Of a stretch of 11,342 bases of DNA, positions 1 to 6,797 are shown in pieces. Positions within the stretch are counted from its first letter, which is position 1; each line of letters opens with the position of its first letter. A program made the position numbers and the translations under genes. The DNA is from Streptosporangiaceae bacterium (lineage in GTDB: Bacteria > Actinomycetota > Actinomycetes > Streptosporangiales > Streptosporangiaceae): contig JASHQP010000093.1 in NCBI GenBank assembly GCA_030039095.1, positions 1-11,342 of the forward strand, in the 5' to 3' direction. The notes beneath the pieces were generated by a model that worked only from the letters and a program-made list of their open reading frames with translations, had not been told where the DNA came from and searched no databases.

Positions 1-1
1 C

Positions 2-163
2 GCGGACTTCGCCCCGCGCTCGGCCGCCTGTGCCGGGCAGGCCGGGGCCGACTGCGCCCCGCTGCCCGGCGGCGAAGCCTCCGCCGACTACCTCCGCCAC
101 CTGGTCACCGTCTACGCCCGCGAGGCCCTCGCCGACGCCTTCGCCGCCGCGGCGGCCGCCTAG
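2..163 (+). CDS. C-terminal end of a rightward gene, possibly a molybdenum-hydroxylase FAD subunit
   Basis: Only the last 53 codons are in the window; the gene enters from the left and stops at TAG 161-163. The frame is open from base 2 with typical actinobacterial codon use. The tail reads ...GGEASADYLRHLVTVYAREAL followed by an alanine-rich end. A 'SADYxRHL..VxxRRAL' tail is typical of the C-terminal domain of CoxM/XDH-type FAD subunits of molybdenum hydroxylases (CO dehydrogenase flavoprotein C-terminal family), so that is my tentative call. It rests on a short match from memory and could be wrong. The stop overlaps the stop of the convergent flavodoxin gene in a shared CTAG. Confidence 0.45.
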   Translation, partial: ADFAPRSAACAGQAGADCAPLPGGEASADYLRHLVTVYAREALADAFAAAAAA

Positions 164-621
164 CTGTACTGGCCAGCGATCTCGGCTGCCAGCAGCGCGC
201 CCAGCTCCCAGCACGCCTCCAGATCGGCCTTGCCCGGTGGCCCGGTGACGGTCACCGCGGGCCTGACCGGCCGCCAGCCGAGCCCGGTCGTGATCGACTC
301 CACGGCGCGGACGGCCCCGCCCGTGTCACTCCCGCCGTGCACATACAGCCCGTAAGGGCGCCTCCGGGACGCCTCGAGGCACGGATAGTAGATACCGTCG
401 AAGAAGTGCTTCAGTGCGCCCGAAATATAACCCAGGTTGGCGGGCGTGCCGAGGAGGTAGCCGTCGGCCGCGAGGACGTCAACCTCGCTGGCCGTCAGCG
501 CGGGCCTGACCAGTACGTCCACGCCCTCGATCTCATCGGTCCGCGCGCCGTCCGCAGCGGCCTCGAACATCGCCTGAAGATTTGGCGAGGGCGTGTGATG
601 AACGATCAGCAACGTCGGCAT
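160..621 (-). CDS. Flavodoxin family protein
   Basis: A 153-residue protein starting MPTLLIVHHTPSPNLQAMF, a beta strand plus a phosphate-binding-type loop (HTPSPN, about residues 8-14) as in flavodoxin/NAD(P)H-dependent FMN-reductase folds. Further along are a second flavodoxin-like segment (ADGYLLGTPANLGYISGALKHFFD, about 52-75) and a third around the YVHGGSDTGG segment, both expected to surround FMN. Length is normal for a single-domain flavodoxin. It probably binds FMN and transfers electrons in the cytosol; the partner is unknown. It lies 120 bases downstream of the DsrE gene on the same strand, so co-transcription under the TetR regulator is likely. Its C-terminal PPGKADLEAC stretch is echoed by the fragment at 10670-10771. 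Confidence 0.85.
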   Translation of the reverse strand: MPTLLIVHHTPSPNLQAMFEAAADGARTDEIEGVDVLVRPALTASEVDVLAADGYLLGTPANLGYISGALKHFFDGIYYPCLEASRRRPYGLYVHGGSDTGGAVRAVESITTGLGWRPVRPAVTVTGPPGKADLEACWELGALLAAEIAGQYS

Positions 622-673
622 TACCGCGAGCTTAGATCCTCCCAGCCCTCCGGCAATGCACCGCAGTCCGGTC

Positions 674-691
674 GGCCGGTACGGCCCGGCC
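674..691. other. Hairpin in the DsrE-flavodoxin gap
   Basis: GGCCGG (674-679) and CCGGCC (686-691) can pair around a 6-base loop. A perfect 12-base palindrome CGCGCCGGCGCG follows at 710-721. Both lie in the 120-base gap between the leftward DsrE and flavodoxin genes. There is no T tract, so this may be an RNA-processing or weak attenuation structure, or just a product of very high GC. Confidence 0.25.
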
Positions 692-741
692 GCCGTATCA
701 CCGGCCTGTCGCGCCGGCGCGTTGGCGGCCGAACCGTGTAG

Positions 742-1107
742 TCAGTAACTGAACGTTGTCGCTCCTTCGTCCCCGATCCACTCCCAGAGCTGGACGGTGC
801 CTGCCAGTTCGGCGTTGGGCAGCAGCCCGTCCTTGTCGAGCTGCTTGGCGTTGAAGCAGACCGGGCAGACCATGAACTGGCCACCGGCCTTCTCGTACCG
901 TGCCAGCAGGTCGGGCAGCGGAGGACAGCCCTCGCAGGCGGTGCCCGTCGCCACCCCCTCCAGCGCGAGCCGGACGGCCTCCTTGGCCTGGAACATCAGG
1001 GTCGGCCGCCCGGATTCGGCGGCACCGGCCGCGACGAGGAACGCCACCGCGACCTTCTCTGGGTCCTCCAGACCGGTGGTAAGGCTGATCACTGCCTTTC
1101 CTGCCAT
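742..1107 (-). CDS. DsrE-like protein with two CxxC pairs
   Basis: A 121-residue protein. I chose ATG 1107 (MAGKAVIS) over the longer frame from 1173 because GGAGGA lies just upstream of it; the longer start would also begin inside the TetR operator. The N-terminal strand plus the segment with DPEKVAVAFLVAAGAAESG and TLMFQAKEAVRLA fits the DsrE/DsrF-like fold (small sulphur-transfer or thiol-redox proteins). It carries C58-x-x-C61 (CEGC) and C81-x-x-C84 (CPVC), which could be redox thiols, sulphur carriers or a metal site. Family members usually act in the cytosol as small multimers. It is divergent from the TetR gene across a shared operator and is followed by the flavodoxin gene, suggesting a thiol/flavin redox unit. 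The exact substrate cannot be read from the sequence. Confidence 0.8.
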   Translation of the reverse strand: MAGKAVISLTTGLEDPEKVAVAFLVAAGAAESGRPTLMFQAKEAVRLALEGVATGTACEGCPPLPDLLARYEKAGGQFMVCPVCFNAKQLDKDGLLPNAELAGTVQLWEWIGDEGATTFSY

Positions 1108-1167
1108 GCTTCCTCCTCGCTCATCCCGGAGCAGTGGTGTCGCACCGGCGAAGTCCACTGTGCTAGT

Positions 1168-1212
1168 TAGCACGATCGTTCGTACTATTAAAACGTACGA
1201 TCGGTCGTGCTA
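1168..1212. promoter_or_regulatory. Large inverted repeat, probable TetR operator
   Basis: The left arm TAGCACGATCGTTCGTAC (1168-1185) and right arm GTACGATCGGTCGTGCTA (1195-1212) match as inverted repeats at 16 of 18 positions, with a 9-base AT-rich spacer. Each arm is itself a partial palindrome (ACGATCGTTCGT type), which could allow two regulator dimers to bind. It lies between the DsrE start and the tetR start, where a local TetR repressor would block both directions. Binding itself is inference. Confidence 0.75.
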
Positions 1213-1216
1213 TCTT
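1188..1216 (+). promoter_or_regulatory. Candidate promoter for the TetR gene
   Basis: TTAAAA (1188-1193) and TATCTT (1211-1216) are 17 bases apart and each matches 4 of 6 bases of the usual -35 and -10 boxes. The -35 box is in the operator spacer and the -10 box overlaps the end of its right arm, so bound repressor would cover it. The expected transcript start is within a few bases of ATG 1226, so the message may be nearly leaderless, which fits the weak ribosome site (AAGG only). Confidence 0.35.
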
Positions 1217-1225
1217 GTCAAGGCG

Positions 1226-1876
1226 ATGACCGGGACTGACGGACAGAAAACGCGCGCCCGACGCGTGCGGGCCGACGGGGAACGCACCCGCAGCGCGATC
1301 TTGCGTGCCGCGGCGTCGCTTGCCACCGTCGACGGGCTCGAGGGCCTCTCGATCGGGAACCTGGCCGCGGCGATCGGCATGAGCAAGAGCGGCCTGTATG
1401 CCCACTTCGGCTCCAAACAGGAACTTCAGCTGGCCACCGTGGAAGAGGCGGGGCGGATCTTCACGGAGGAAGTAGTGCAGCCCGCTCTCGCGGCCCCCGC
1501 CGGGCTGGCGCAGCTCGATGCCGTGTGCGCGGCATTCTTCGATCACCTGAAGCGCCATACCTTCCCCGGCGGATGCTTCTTCGCTGGGGCAGCCCTGGAA
1601 ATGGGTACTCGTCCCGGCCCGGTCAAGGAGGCGGTGGCCGGCTTCCAGGCCGGGTTTGCTGCCCTGCTCCGCGGCTTTGCGGTCACCGCCATCGAGCAGG
1701 GGGAACTTCCCGCCCGCGAGGATCCCGGACAACTCGCCTTCGAGCTGAACGGCTTCATCCTGGCCGCCGACGCCAATTTCGTGCTGCACGACGATCCCGC
1801 GGTCCTGGACCTGGCCAGTCAGGTCGTGCGCCGCCGGCTGGGCCTCGGCGATGCCGGCACGGCCGGCAGGCAGTGA
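1226..1876 (+). CDS. TetR/AcrR family transcriptional regulator
   Basis: A 216-residue protein starting MTGTDGQKTRARRVRADGER; the open frame continues far upstream, but that part is antisense to the DsrE gene and covers the operator. The N-terminal domain shows the TetR pattern: helix 1 with RTRSAILRAAASL (about 21-32), then the helix-turn-helix LSIGNLAAAIGMSKSGLYAHFGSK (about 41-64). The C-terminal domain contains FPGGCFFAGAALEMGTRPGPVKEAV, typical of the TetR subgroup with a TetR_C-like ligand pocket. It should bind the inverted repeat at 1168-1212 and control itself and the divergent DsrE/flavodoxin genes; the inducing ligand is unknown. The downstream leftward exporter is convergent and need not be a target. 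Confidence 0.93.
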   Translation: MTGTDGQKTRARRVRADGERTRSAILRAAASLATVDGLEGLSIGNLAAAIGMSKSGLYAHFGSKQELQLATVEEAGRIFTEEVVQPALAAPAGLAQLDAVCAAFFDHLKRHTFPGGCFFAGAALEMGTRPGPVKEAVAGFQAGFAALLRGFAVTAIEQGELPAREDPGQLAFELNGFILAADANFVLHDDPAVLDLASQVVRRRLGLGDAGTAGRQ

Positions 1877-1883
1877 GGCCGCG

Positions 1884-1899
1884 GGCTGCCCGAGCAGCC
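1884..1899. terminator. Hairpin between the convergent tetR and permease genes
   Basis: GGCTGC (1884-1889), loop CCGA, GCAGCC (1894-1899) begins 8 bases after the tetR stop. A competing 7-base stem pairs GCGGGCT (1881-1887) with AGCCCGC (1905-1911). No T run follows, as is common for actinobacterial terminators, so this is a plausible but unproven two-way terminator in the 107-base convergent gap. Confidence 0.4.
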
Positions 1900-1983
1900 A
1901 ACTCAGCCCGCACCCCGGCCGGGCCGGCGATCTGCTTGCGAAGGATGTCGGCGTGCGTGCCCGGCGGGCCGGGTGGCGTCGGC

Positions 1984-2721
1984 TCACTCCCAGCTGAACC
2001 GGCGGATGGCCACGATGGATAGCACCACGCCCCAGGCTGCCAGCACGCCGAGGTGCAGCAGCGTCGGCCAGTGCCCGACGGCCGAGTCGGTCAGGGCCTG
2101 GGCTCCTGCTCCGCTTGGCGTCAAGTCCGAGATGTGCCGCAGCCAGGCAGGCATCAGCGGGCGCTGCAGCCAGAGCCCGGCGAAGAACATCAGCACGAAG
2201 AACAGTACGGACCCGAAACCGGCCGCTACCTTCGCGTTGCGGAACAGGCTGGCGATGACCATGCCGGCGCCGAGCAGCGCCCACGCGGCCAGCAGGTAGG
2301 CCAGCAGGAAGCCGCCGATGCTGGCCGGCCAGGACGCCCCGACCAGGGCGGGCACGATGACCATCAGCAGCATGCACGCCGCGGAGACGATCATGGTCAG
2401 TGCCAGCTGGGCGAACAGCAGCAGTCCCGGCGAGACCGGGGTGGTCCGCAGCCGCCCGAGCACTCCCATCTCGCGGTAGCGGGTCAGCACGTCGGGCAGT
2501 GCCTGGACCGCCAGCAGTGTGATGGCGAACAGCACCAGGATGGGCTGATAGACCTGGAAGAAGCTCAGTCCGCCGAAACTGTCGGCCGGCCTGCGGATCG
2601 CCGGAATGGCCGCCAGGATGATGGACGCGGCCACCGGCAGGATTGCCGTCCAGATGACCACGCCTGGATTGCGGGCCAGCAACCGGGCCTCGCTCTTCAG
2701 CAGCGCGCTCGCGGCGCTCAT
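1984..2721 (-). CDS. ABC-2 type transporter permease (DrrB-like)
   Basis: A 245-residue integral membrane protein. ATG 2721 is preferred over GTG 2730 because GAGAGGAG lies about 8 bases before the ATG but directly abuts the GTG. Hydrophobic segments include about 20-40 (VVIWTAILPVAASIILAAIPAI), 55-75, 100-125 (LLFAQLALTMIVSAACMLLMVIVPAL), 135-160, 165-185 (GFGSVLFFVLMFFAGLWL) and 217-235, giving the usual six helices of the ABC-2 family. TRYREMGVLGRLRTTPVSPGLLL is the conserved cytoplasmic segment of this family that touches the ATPase. It sits 58 bases downstream of the ATPase gene, with which it should form an exporter of hydrophobic compounds or lipids. The cargo cannot be told. Confidence 0.92.
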   Translation of the reverse strand: MSAASALLKSEARLLARNPGVVIWTAILPVAASIILAAIPAIRRPADSFGGLSFFQVYQPILVLFAITLLAVQALPDVLTRYREMGVLGRLRTTPVSPGLLLFAQLALTMIVSAACMLLMVIVPALVGASWPASIGGFLLAYLLAAWALLGAGMVIASLFRNAKVAAGFGSVLFFVLMFFAGLWLQRPLMPAWLRHISDLTPSGAGAQALTDSAVGHWPTLLHLGVLAAWGVVLSIVAIRRFSWE

Positions 2722-2779
2722 GTTCGCCACTCCTCTCGGGCACCGGACCAGGGTCGTCCAGGTATCGCGGGACTGCTCG

Positions 2780-3676
2780 TCAATTTCTGGTCAACGCGAC
2801 GAACGCGTCGTCCAGGCTGGGCTGGCCGACCCGCATCCGGGTGGCGGAGACACCGCGCTCGTGCAGCGCGATGATCACCGCGCTGGCCACGTTGTCGGTT
2901 CCCGTCACCACCATCCGATCCGCGCTGGCCGACACGGTGTGCACGTCGGGCAGCGCCCGCAGCACAGCGGGATCGACCGGCGCGGACGGGACGAAGCTCA
3001 TCCGCTGGTCCGTCGCCACCCCGGCGGCCAGTCCATCCGGGGTGTCCGCCGCGATGACCCGCCCGTGGTCGATGACGACCATCCGATCACACAGCCGCTC
3101 CGCTTCCTCCATGAAGTGCGAGACCAGCAGCAGGGTGACCCCGGTCCCCTTCAGGTCTTCCAGCAGGCTCCAGACCTCGCGGCGGGCCACCGGATCCAGC
3201 CCGGTGGTCAGCTCGTCGAGGATCGCCACCCGCGGGTTGCCGATCAGTGCCAGCGCCACTGACAGGCGCTGCTTCTGCCCGCCGGAAAGCCTGCCGAAGT
3301 AGGCCTTGCGCTGCCCGGCCAGATCCAGCCGCTCCAGCAGTTCCCGCCAGTCGCGGGGGCAGGAGTAGAAACTGGAGTACAGCTCCAGTGCTTCGGACAC
3401 CGTCTGCTTGTCGGGCAGCCGGGACTCCTGCAACTGGATCCCGACCGCCTCGCGGAACGCGATGCTCTCGCTGGCCGGATCCATTCCGGCCACCGAGACG
3501 GATCCGCCGTCCCGGCGGCGCAGTCCGCCGATGCACTCCACGCTGGTGGTCTTCCCGGCCCCGTTGGGGCCCACGATGCCGAAGATCTCGCCCTCATCGA
3601 CGGCGAAGCTGACACCGTCGACGACGGCCCGGTCGCCATACACCTTCCGCAATCCGCGGACATCAATGATCGACAT
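2780..3676 (-). CDS. ABC transporter ATP-binding protein (DrrA-like)
   Basis: A 298-residue ATPase. ATG 3676 (MSIIDVRGLRKVYG) has GGAG 6 bases upstream; a TTG further up gives 20 more residues with no support. Walker A is GPNGAGKTT (36-44), the Q-loop is around Q81-Q83, the signature is LSGGQKQR (130-137), Walker B is VAILDE (150-155) and the switch histidine is H187 (LLVSHFMEEAE). The residue after the catalytic glutamate is Leu (DELTTGLDP) rather than Pro, a form I recall in many actinobacterial ABC-2 exporters. The last roughly 80 residues end in SLDDAFVALTRN, the usual C-terminal accessory (DUF4162-like) tail. It powers the permease encoded just downstream. Confidence 0.95.
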   Translation of the reverse strand: MSIIDVRGLRKVYGDRAVVDGVSFAVDEGEIFGIVGPNGAGKTTSVECIGGLRRRDGGSVSVAGMDPASESIAFREAVGIQLQESRLPDKQTVSEALELYSSFYSCPRDWRELLERLDLAGQRKAYFGRLSGGQKQRLSVALALIGNPRVAILDELTTGLDPVARREVWSLLEDLKGTGVTLLLVSHFMEEAERLCDRMVVIDHGRVIAADTPDGLAAGVATDQRMSFVPSAPVDPAVLRALPDVHTVSASADRMVVTGTDNVASAVIIALHERGVSATRMRVGQPSLDDAFVALTRN

Positions 3677-3786
3677 GCGGTACTCCGACAATGAAATGGG
3701 GCTGACAGTTTCCCGGTTATTGACGCTGACCGCCAATAGCCTGAGGAAGAACGGATGGCCGGGAGAATGTGACAGCAGCAGTTACC

Positions 3787-4320
3787 TTAATCTCCCTGTA
3801 CCGAGCGCTTCCTGGCCCGCCGCTTAGCGATTGCCGCGCGCAGGAGGAATCCTGGCGAGGGTGGTATCCAGCCTGCTTGCCTGGCCAAAGTGAGGTCGTC
3901 CCGGTTGGCCCAGTGCTCGGTGATCATGCCGTCCCGGGTCCGGAACCAGTGGGTCTGGGTTATGGCGAACGTCTTTCCTGTTGGCGGCATGACGGTGGCA
4001 ATGATGGAGGTGCCCGGCTGATATTTGATAAATTCTCCGGTGTGCCTGCCTGACATGGTGACGTGCACGACGGCTAGGTCATCGCGTTCTGCCGCCTCGT
4101 GTACCTCGAAGTGCAGGTCGCAGAAGGCGGCGCGGAGCCACAGGGCGGTCGCGTATGCTCCGGTTGGCCCGGGCTGGCGGGCAGCGGGGGGTTCGCTGGC
4201 TGCCTCGCGATTGGTCGCGTCCGGGTGGAACACGCGCTCGAAGTCCTCGCGGCTTCCTGTCGCCATCATGTCAAGGCTGTGGGCGCAAAGAGTCGCGGCC
4301 TTGGTGTCCGTGTTGCTCAT
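3787..4320 (-). CDS. SnoaL-like / ester cyclase family protein
   Basis: A 177-residue protein; ATG 4320 (MSNTDTKAATLCAHSLDMM) has AGAGGA 5 bases upstream, while the extra upstream frame has no ribosome site. The FERVFHPDATNREA segment, the central VVHVTMSGRHTGEF and the closing HWFRTRDGMITEHWANRDDL are hallmarks of the SnoaL-like NTF2-fold family, which holds polyketide cyclases and many uncharacterised hydrolase/isomerase-like proteins. The end (GWIPPSPGFLLRAAIAKRRARKR) is the basic tail often seen in this subgroup. The fold is a cone with a hydrophobic pocket; no substrate can be assigned. It lies 82 bases downstream of the PPOX gene and 110 bases upstream of the ABC ATPase, so the four may share a transcript. 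Confidence 0.85.
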   Translation of the reverse strand: MSNTDTKAATLCAHSLDMMATGSREDFERVFHPDATNREAASEPPAARQPGPTGAYATALWLRAAFCDLHFEVHEAAERDDLAVVHVTMSGRHTGEFIKYQPGTSIIATVMPPTGKTFAITQTHWFRTRDGMITEHWANRDDLTLARQAGWIPPSPGFLLRAAIAKRRARKRSVQGD

Positions 4321-4402
4321 GACATCCTCTCGTTTCGGGCCGTGATGCGCTGATCCTGGGTCCTTACTTATTTCCGCCAGCCCATGCGGCCCGGCGGGCG
4401 GC

Positions 4403-5083
4403 TCAGTGAAGGCCGGATGGAGGCGACGTGAAGCCGCTGGCGTCCTTTGGCCCAGTCCGCGCTGGGGACCGGGACATCCTGACCGTGATGATCTGCGTGT
4501 AACGCGAGGGCCGGGAGGGTGTCTTCGATGGCGCGCATGCCGGGTCCAGCGATGCTGGTCTGGCCGCATCGGCATACACGAATCCTTCACGCGCGTCCAC
4601 CTTGATGATCAGCGGAGCCCGGAATTCTCCGGCCAGCCCGCTGTGCTCGTCATGGACGTCGTCAGCCACAAGCTCGTAGTACTGTGCCCGCCGCCACCGG
4701 CCAGGCAGCGGGATCGGGGAACGGTGCCGCACGAGGGATCTGCGGCCTAGTTCCGCAGCGGCCCGGCTGGCCTCCCCGGCGGGCAGCAGTCGCGCACTCG
4801 CATCGAGCGGCGGGCCGTAGGTGCACAAGCCCAACACGGAACATGGCGTTACCTGCACCGTGCCGGTGAGCCGTAGACGCTTCGCCGTGGGCGACTGGCT
4901 GCGGGCACGAACGTAGGCCCGGTCGCCGTCTGCCAGCCCGCGCACTGTAGCGGATGCTGGAGTGCCATCTCGTCCGAACGTGGTGAGCCGCATGTGCATG
5001 GCCGACGCAAGCGGAGCGAAGTAGCCGTCGTCGACAGCTTCCTGCTGGTCACTGCCGTTAACTACACGCGGGCAGTCTGGCAT
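4403..5083 (-). CDS. PPOX-class (pyridoxamine-phosphate-oxidase fold) F420/flavin-dependent protein
   Basis: A 226-residue protein; ATG 5083 (MPDCPRVV) follows GGAGGAGACA, a strong site, whereas the open frame further upstream has none. The core FAPLASAMHMRLTTFGRDG (about 20-38), then DGDRAYVRARSQSPTAKRLRLTGTVQVTPC, then GPPLDASARLL matches the split beta-barrel of small actinobacterial PPOX proteins that bind F420 or flavin and reduce small molecules. Such proteins are usually about 130-150 residues and end near a RRAQYYELV-like strand. This one continues for roughly 75 residues with DDVHDEHSGLAGEFRAPLIIKVDA and a proline/serine-rich end. It is the first gene of the leftward PPOX-SnoaL(-ABC) run. 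Whether the cofactor is F420, FMN or haem cannot be decided here. Confidence 0.82.
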   Translation of the reverse strand: MPDCPRVVNGSDQQEAVDDGYFAPLASAMHMRLTTFGRDGTPASATVRGLADGDRAYVRARSQSPTAKRLRLTGTVQVTPCSVLGLCTYGPPLDASARLLPAGEASRAAAELGRRSLVRHRSPIPLPGRWRRAQYYELVADDVHDEHSGLAGEFRAPLIIKVDAREGFVYADAARPASLDPACAPSKTPSRPSRYTQIITVRMSRSPARTGPKDASGFTSPPSGLH

Positions 5084-5420
5084 TGTCTCCTCCATCATGG
5101 GGGCACGACCAGTCAGGTCGGCAGGCGTGCAGATCGCAAACCGGTGCGGTGGAGAGGAGGTGGAGAACGTGCCCGTGCTTCGGCCGGCCCTCCATCCTTG
5201 CTGCACCCGCCCCGCACCCAGGTTCCATGCCCGGCGCCTTGGCTGGCCGTATCCCAGCCCGGTGGCCGAGGAGGACAAGATCACTAAACCGTGGCTCTTC
5301 CCAGGGCCGCGCGGCTCGGGCCGGCTTTCGGTGTCGAGCGGAACGTCTCTTTTAGCTCCCGTGGGCCACTGGGCGGGATTGCCCCGGCCATTGCAGCTGG
5401 CAGATGAAGGGAGACGACAC
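5084..5420. promoter_or_regulatory. Divergent intergenic region between the PPOX and Usp genes
   Basis: These 337 bases hold no convincing gene; open frames here are antisense or extensions without ribosome sites. It must carry the promoters for both neighbours, but no clear -35/-10 pair was found. Small dyads are CGACC/GGTCG (5106-5120), 23 bases before the PPOX start, and a perfect GCCGCGCGGC (5306-5315). GGGCCACTGGGC at 5363-5374, about 50 bases before the Usp start, is a weak resemblance to DosR/OsdR-type boxes. Confidence 0.4.
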
Positions 5421-5951
5421 ATGTCTGGCATCGGCCGTGTCGTTACCGGCGTGAGTGGATCACCGCGGAACTTGCCGGCGTTGCGCTACGCCGCGGCGCT
5501 GGCCCGCGGTCAGGACGCCCCGCTGGTCCCCGTCCTGGCCTGGGTCCCGCCCTGCGGTGACCTCCCCGAGCTACGGCACCCCTCCGGCTACCTCCGGCGG
5601 ATATGGCAGCAGGCCGCCAGCGAACGCCTGCACGATGCCCTGACCACGGCACTCGGCGGCCTGCCTGCCGGCGTGGCCACCGAGCCGCAGGTGGTCCGTG
5701 GCGAAGTCGGCCCGGTCTTGGTCGATACGGCCGACCGTCCCGGTGACCTGCTGGTCATCGGCACCGGCCGGCACGGCAGCGTGAGCCGCCTGGCGGGGGG
5801 CAGCGTCGGCCGGTACTGCCTGGCGCACGCGCGCTGCCCAGTCCTGGCCGTCCCACCCGCCACGCTGGAGCTCGCAGCCGGGCACGGCCTGCGCCGCTGG
5901 GCGTTCCGGCGCCGCGAACCGAGGCTGAGCGAGCTGACGGCCGTCCGCTAA
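5421..5951 (+). CDS. Universal stress protein, single Usp domain
   Basis: A 176-residue protein; ATG 5421 has GGGAG 8 bases upstream. It opens with IGRVVTGVSGSPRNLPALRYAAALAR, the Usp first strand and helix. The nucleotide-binding region is VIGTGRHGSVSRLAGGSVGRYCLAHARCPVLAVP (about 112-145). This is the GTGR-type version common in actinobacterial Usp proteins rather than the textbook GxxG-9x-GS. One domain is present, followed by a 30-residue basic tail. Usp proteins bind ATP and are induced by oxygen or energy stress; in mycobacteria and Streptomyces many belong to the DosR/OsdR regulon. It starts the rightward half of the window. Confidence 0.93.
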   Translation: MSGIGRVVTGVSGSPRNLPALRYAAALARGQDAPLVPVLAWVPPCGDLPELRHPSGYLRRIWQQAASERLHDALTTALGGLPAGVATEPQVVRGEVGPVLVDTADRPGDLLVIGTGRHGSVSRLAGGSVGRYCLAHARCPVLAVPPATLELAAGHGLRRWAFRRREPRLSELTAVR

Positions 5952-6037
5952 CCGGCGGTGCAAACCAGCTGACCGGCTCAGCCCGAGGACCATCCGCGCG
6001 ACCGCCCCGCTCTTACCCGCCCGTCATGGAGGTAGTG

Positions 6038-6406
6038 ATGACCAGCAGCCCGATCACCAGCGACGACCGTCACCCACGGGAGTGGGGCATCGGTAACCGG
6101 ACTTTGATCCTCAGCGCGCGCAGCCAGCGAGCCCTGGCCGTGCTGAACGGGCCCGGTCCGCTGCTGCTGCCGCCCGGCAGCGTGCTGCAGTTCGACGGTC
6201 CGCCTGGTGAACTGGTGGTGACCGCGATCCGCGTCATCCTCGGCGAAGGCGGCGCGATCGTGTGCGCGGAGGCCGAGCCGGCGCCGAAGCCGGACGTCCG
6301 CCGTGCCTCACCAGCGCCTGGCCGCCTGCCCGGGCGGACCGGTCAGTTGCGGCTCGTGCCGGACCAGACACCGTGGTGGAGCCAGGTACGCCCCGGTAAC
6401 GGCTGA
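6038..6406 (+). CDS. Small hypothetical protein
   Basis: A 122-residue protein; ATG 6038 follows GGAGG with 5-base spacing, which rules for it over ATG 6026. I do not recognise the family. The N-terminal 85 residues look like a compact beta-rich domain (ALAVLNGPGPLLLPPGSVLQFDGPPGELVVTAIRVIL), while the last 40 residues are rich in Pro, Arg and Ala and probably disordered. That tail overlaps the antisense PDZ fragment by 99 bases, so the end may have been formed by read-through into it. It follows the Usp gene by 86 bases in the same direction, so shared expression is likely. Confidence 0.6.
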   Translation: MTSSPITSDDRHPREWGIGNRTLILSARSQRALAVLNGPGPLLLPPGSVLQFDGPPGELVVTAIRVILGEGGAIVCAEAEPAPKPDVRRASPAPGRLPGRTGQLRLVPDQTPWWSQVRPGNG

Positions 6407-6745
6407 TACCACGCCGCCCAGGTCCGGGTCGCGCATGACGTCCCCCAGACTGCCAGGCGGGCGGGATGCTGGCGTCGAGATGGAAACAAAGACCTGCGCG
6501 GCTGCAGGTGGCCAGCTGCCGGGCAGTTCGCCGAGCGTCACCGGGACGGTCAGGTTCTGGGTGCCGCGGGTGATCGTGACGGTGACCCGGTCGCCGGGAC
6601 GGGCGGCGGCCAGTGCCTGGGCCATGGCGGCCGCGTCCGGACTGCGGTCCGGCCCGATCGACTGGATCACGTCACCGGGCCGCAGCCGCGCCCTGTCAGC
6701 AGGCCCGCCGCTGGTGACGGCGACGATTCCGGTGCCGCGCGGCAC
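6308..6745 (-). pseudogene. Orphan PDZ domain, probable remnant of an HtrA-type serine protease
   Basis: The frame encodes GTGIVAVTSGGPADRARLRPGDVIQSIGPDRSPDAAAMAQAL...PGDRVTVTITRGTQNLTVPVTLGELPG, a clear PDZ domain of the kind ending DegP/HtrA proteases (carboxylate-binding loop region, RPGDVI strand, then the VTVTITRG strand). The frame stays open upstream to a stop at 6806-6808 (with APQAAARGPDG before the domain) but contains no trypsin-like region or signal peptide, and the GTG at 6745 has no ribosome site. About 70 residues after the PDZ do not resemble anything I know. Intact HtrA proteins are several hundred residues long, so this is best read as a 5'-deleted gene. A real PDZ-only protein is possible but less likely. 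Confidence 0.6.
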
Positions 6746-6797
6746 GCCGTCCGGGCCTCGGGCAGCAGCCTGCGGAGCGCGTGGATGCGCACTGGCT

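Noticed and set aside
1163..2743. A 526-codon minus-strand frame across tetR and the permease
   Set aside because: It is antisense to the TetR gene and out of frame with the permease; both of those have convincing motifs, and the long frame has none.
3208..3234. Walker B region with Leu instead of Pro (DELTTGLDP) in the ABC ATPase
   Set aside because: All catalytic residues are present and this variant is, as I recall, common in actinobacterial ABC-2 ATPases, so it is not a defect.
5097..5420. Longer start for the universal stress protein (108 extra residues)
   Set aside because: The extra part has no Usp-like content, the start lacks a ribosome site, and ATG 5421 has a good GGGAG and begins exactly at the Usp domain.
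5779..5826. Usp ATP motif that departs from the textbook GxxG-9x-GS spacing
   Set aside because: The GTGRxG...GGS...RYCLAHARCPV form is typical of actinobacterial Usp proteins, so it is not a sign of decay.
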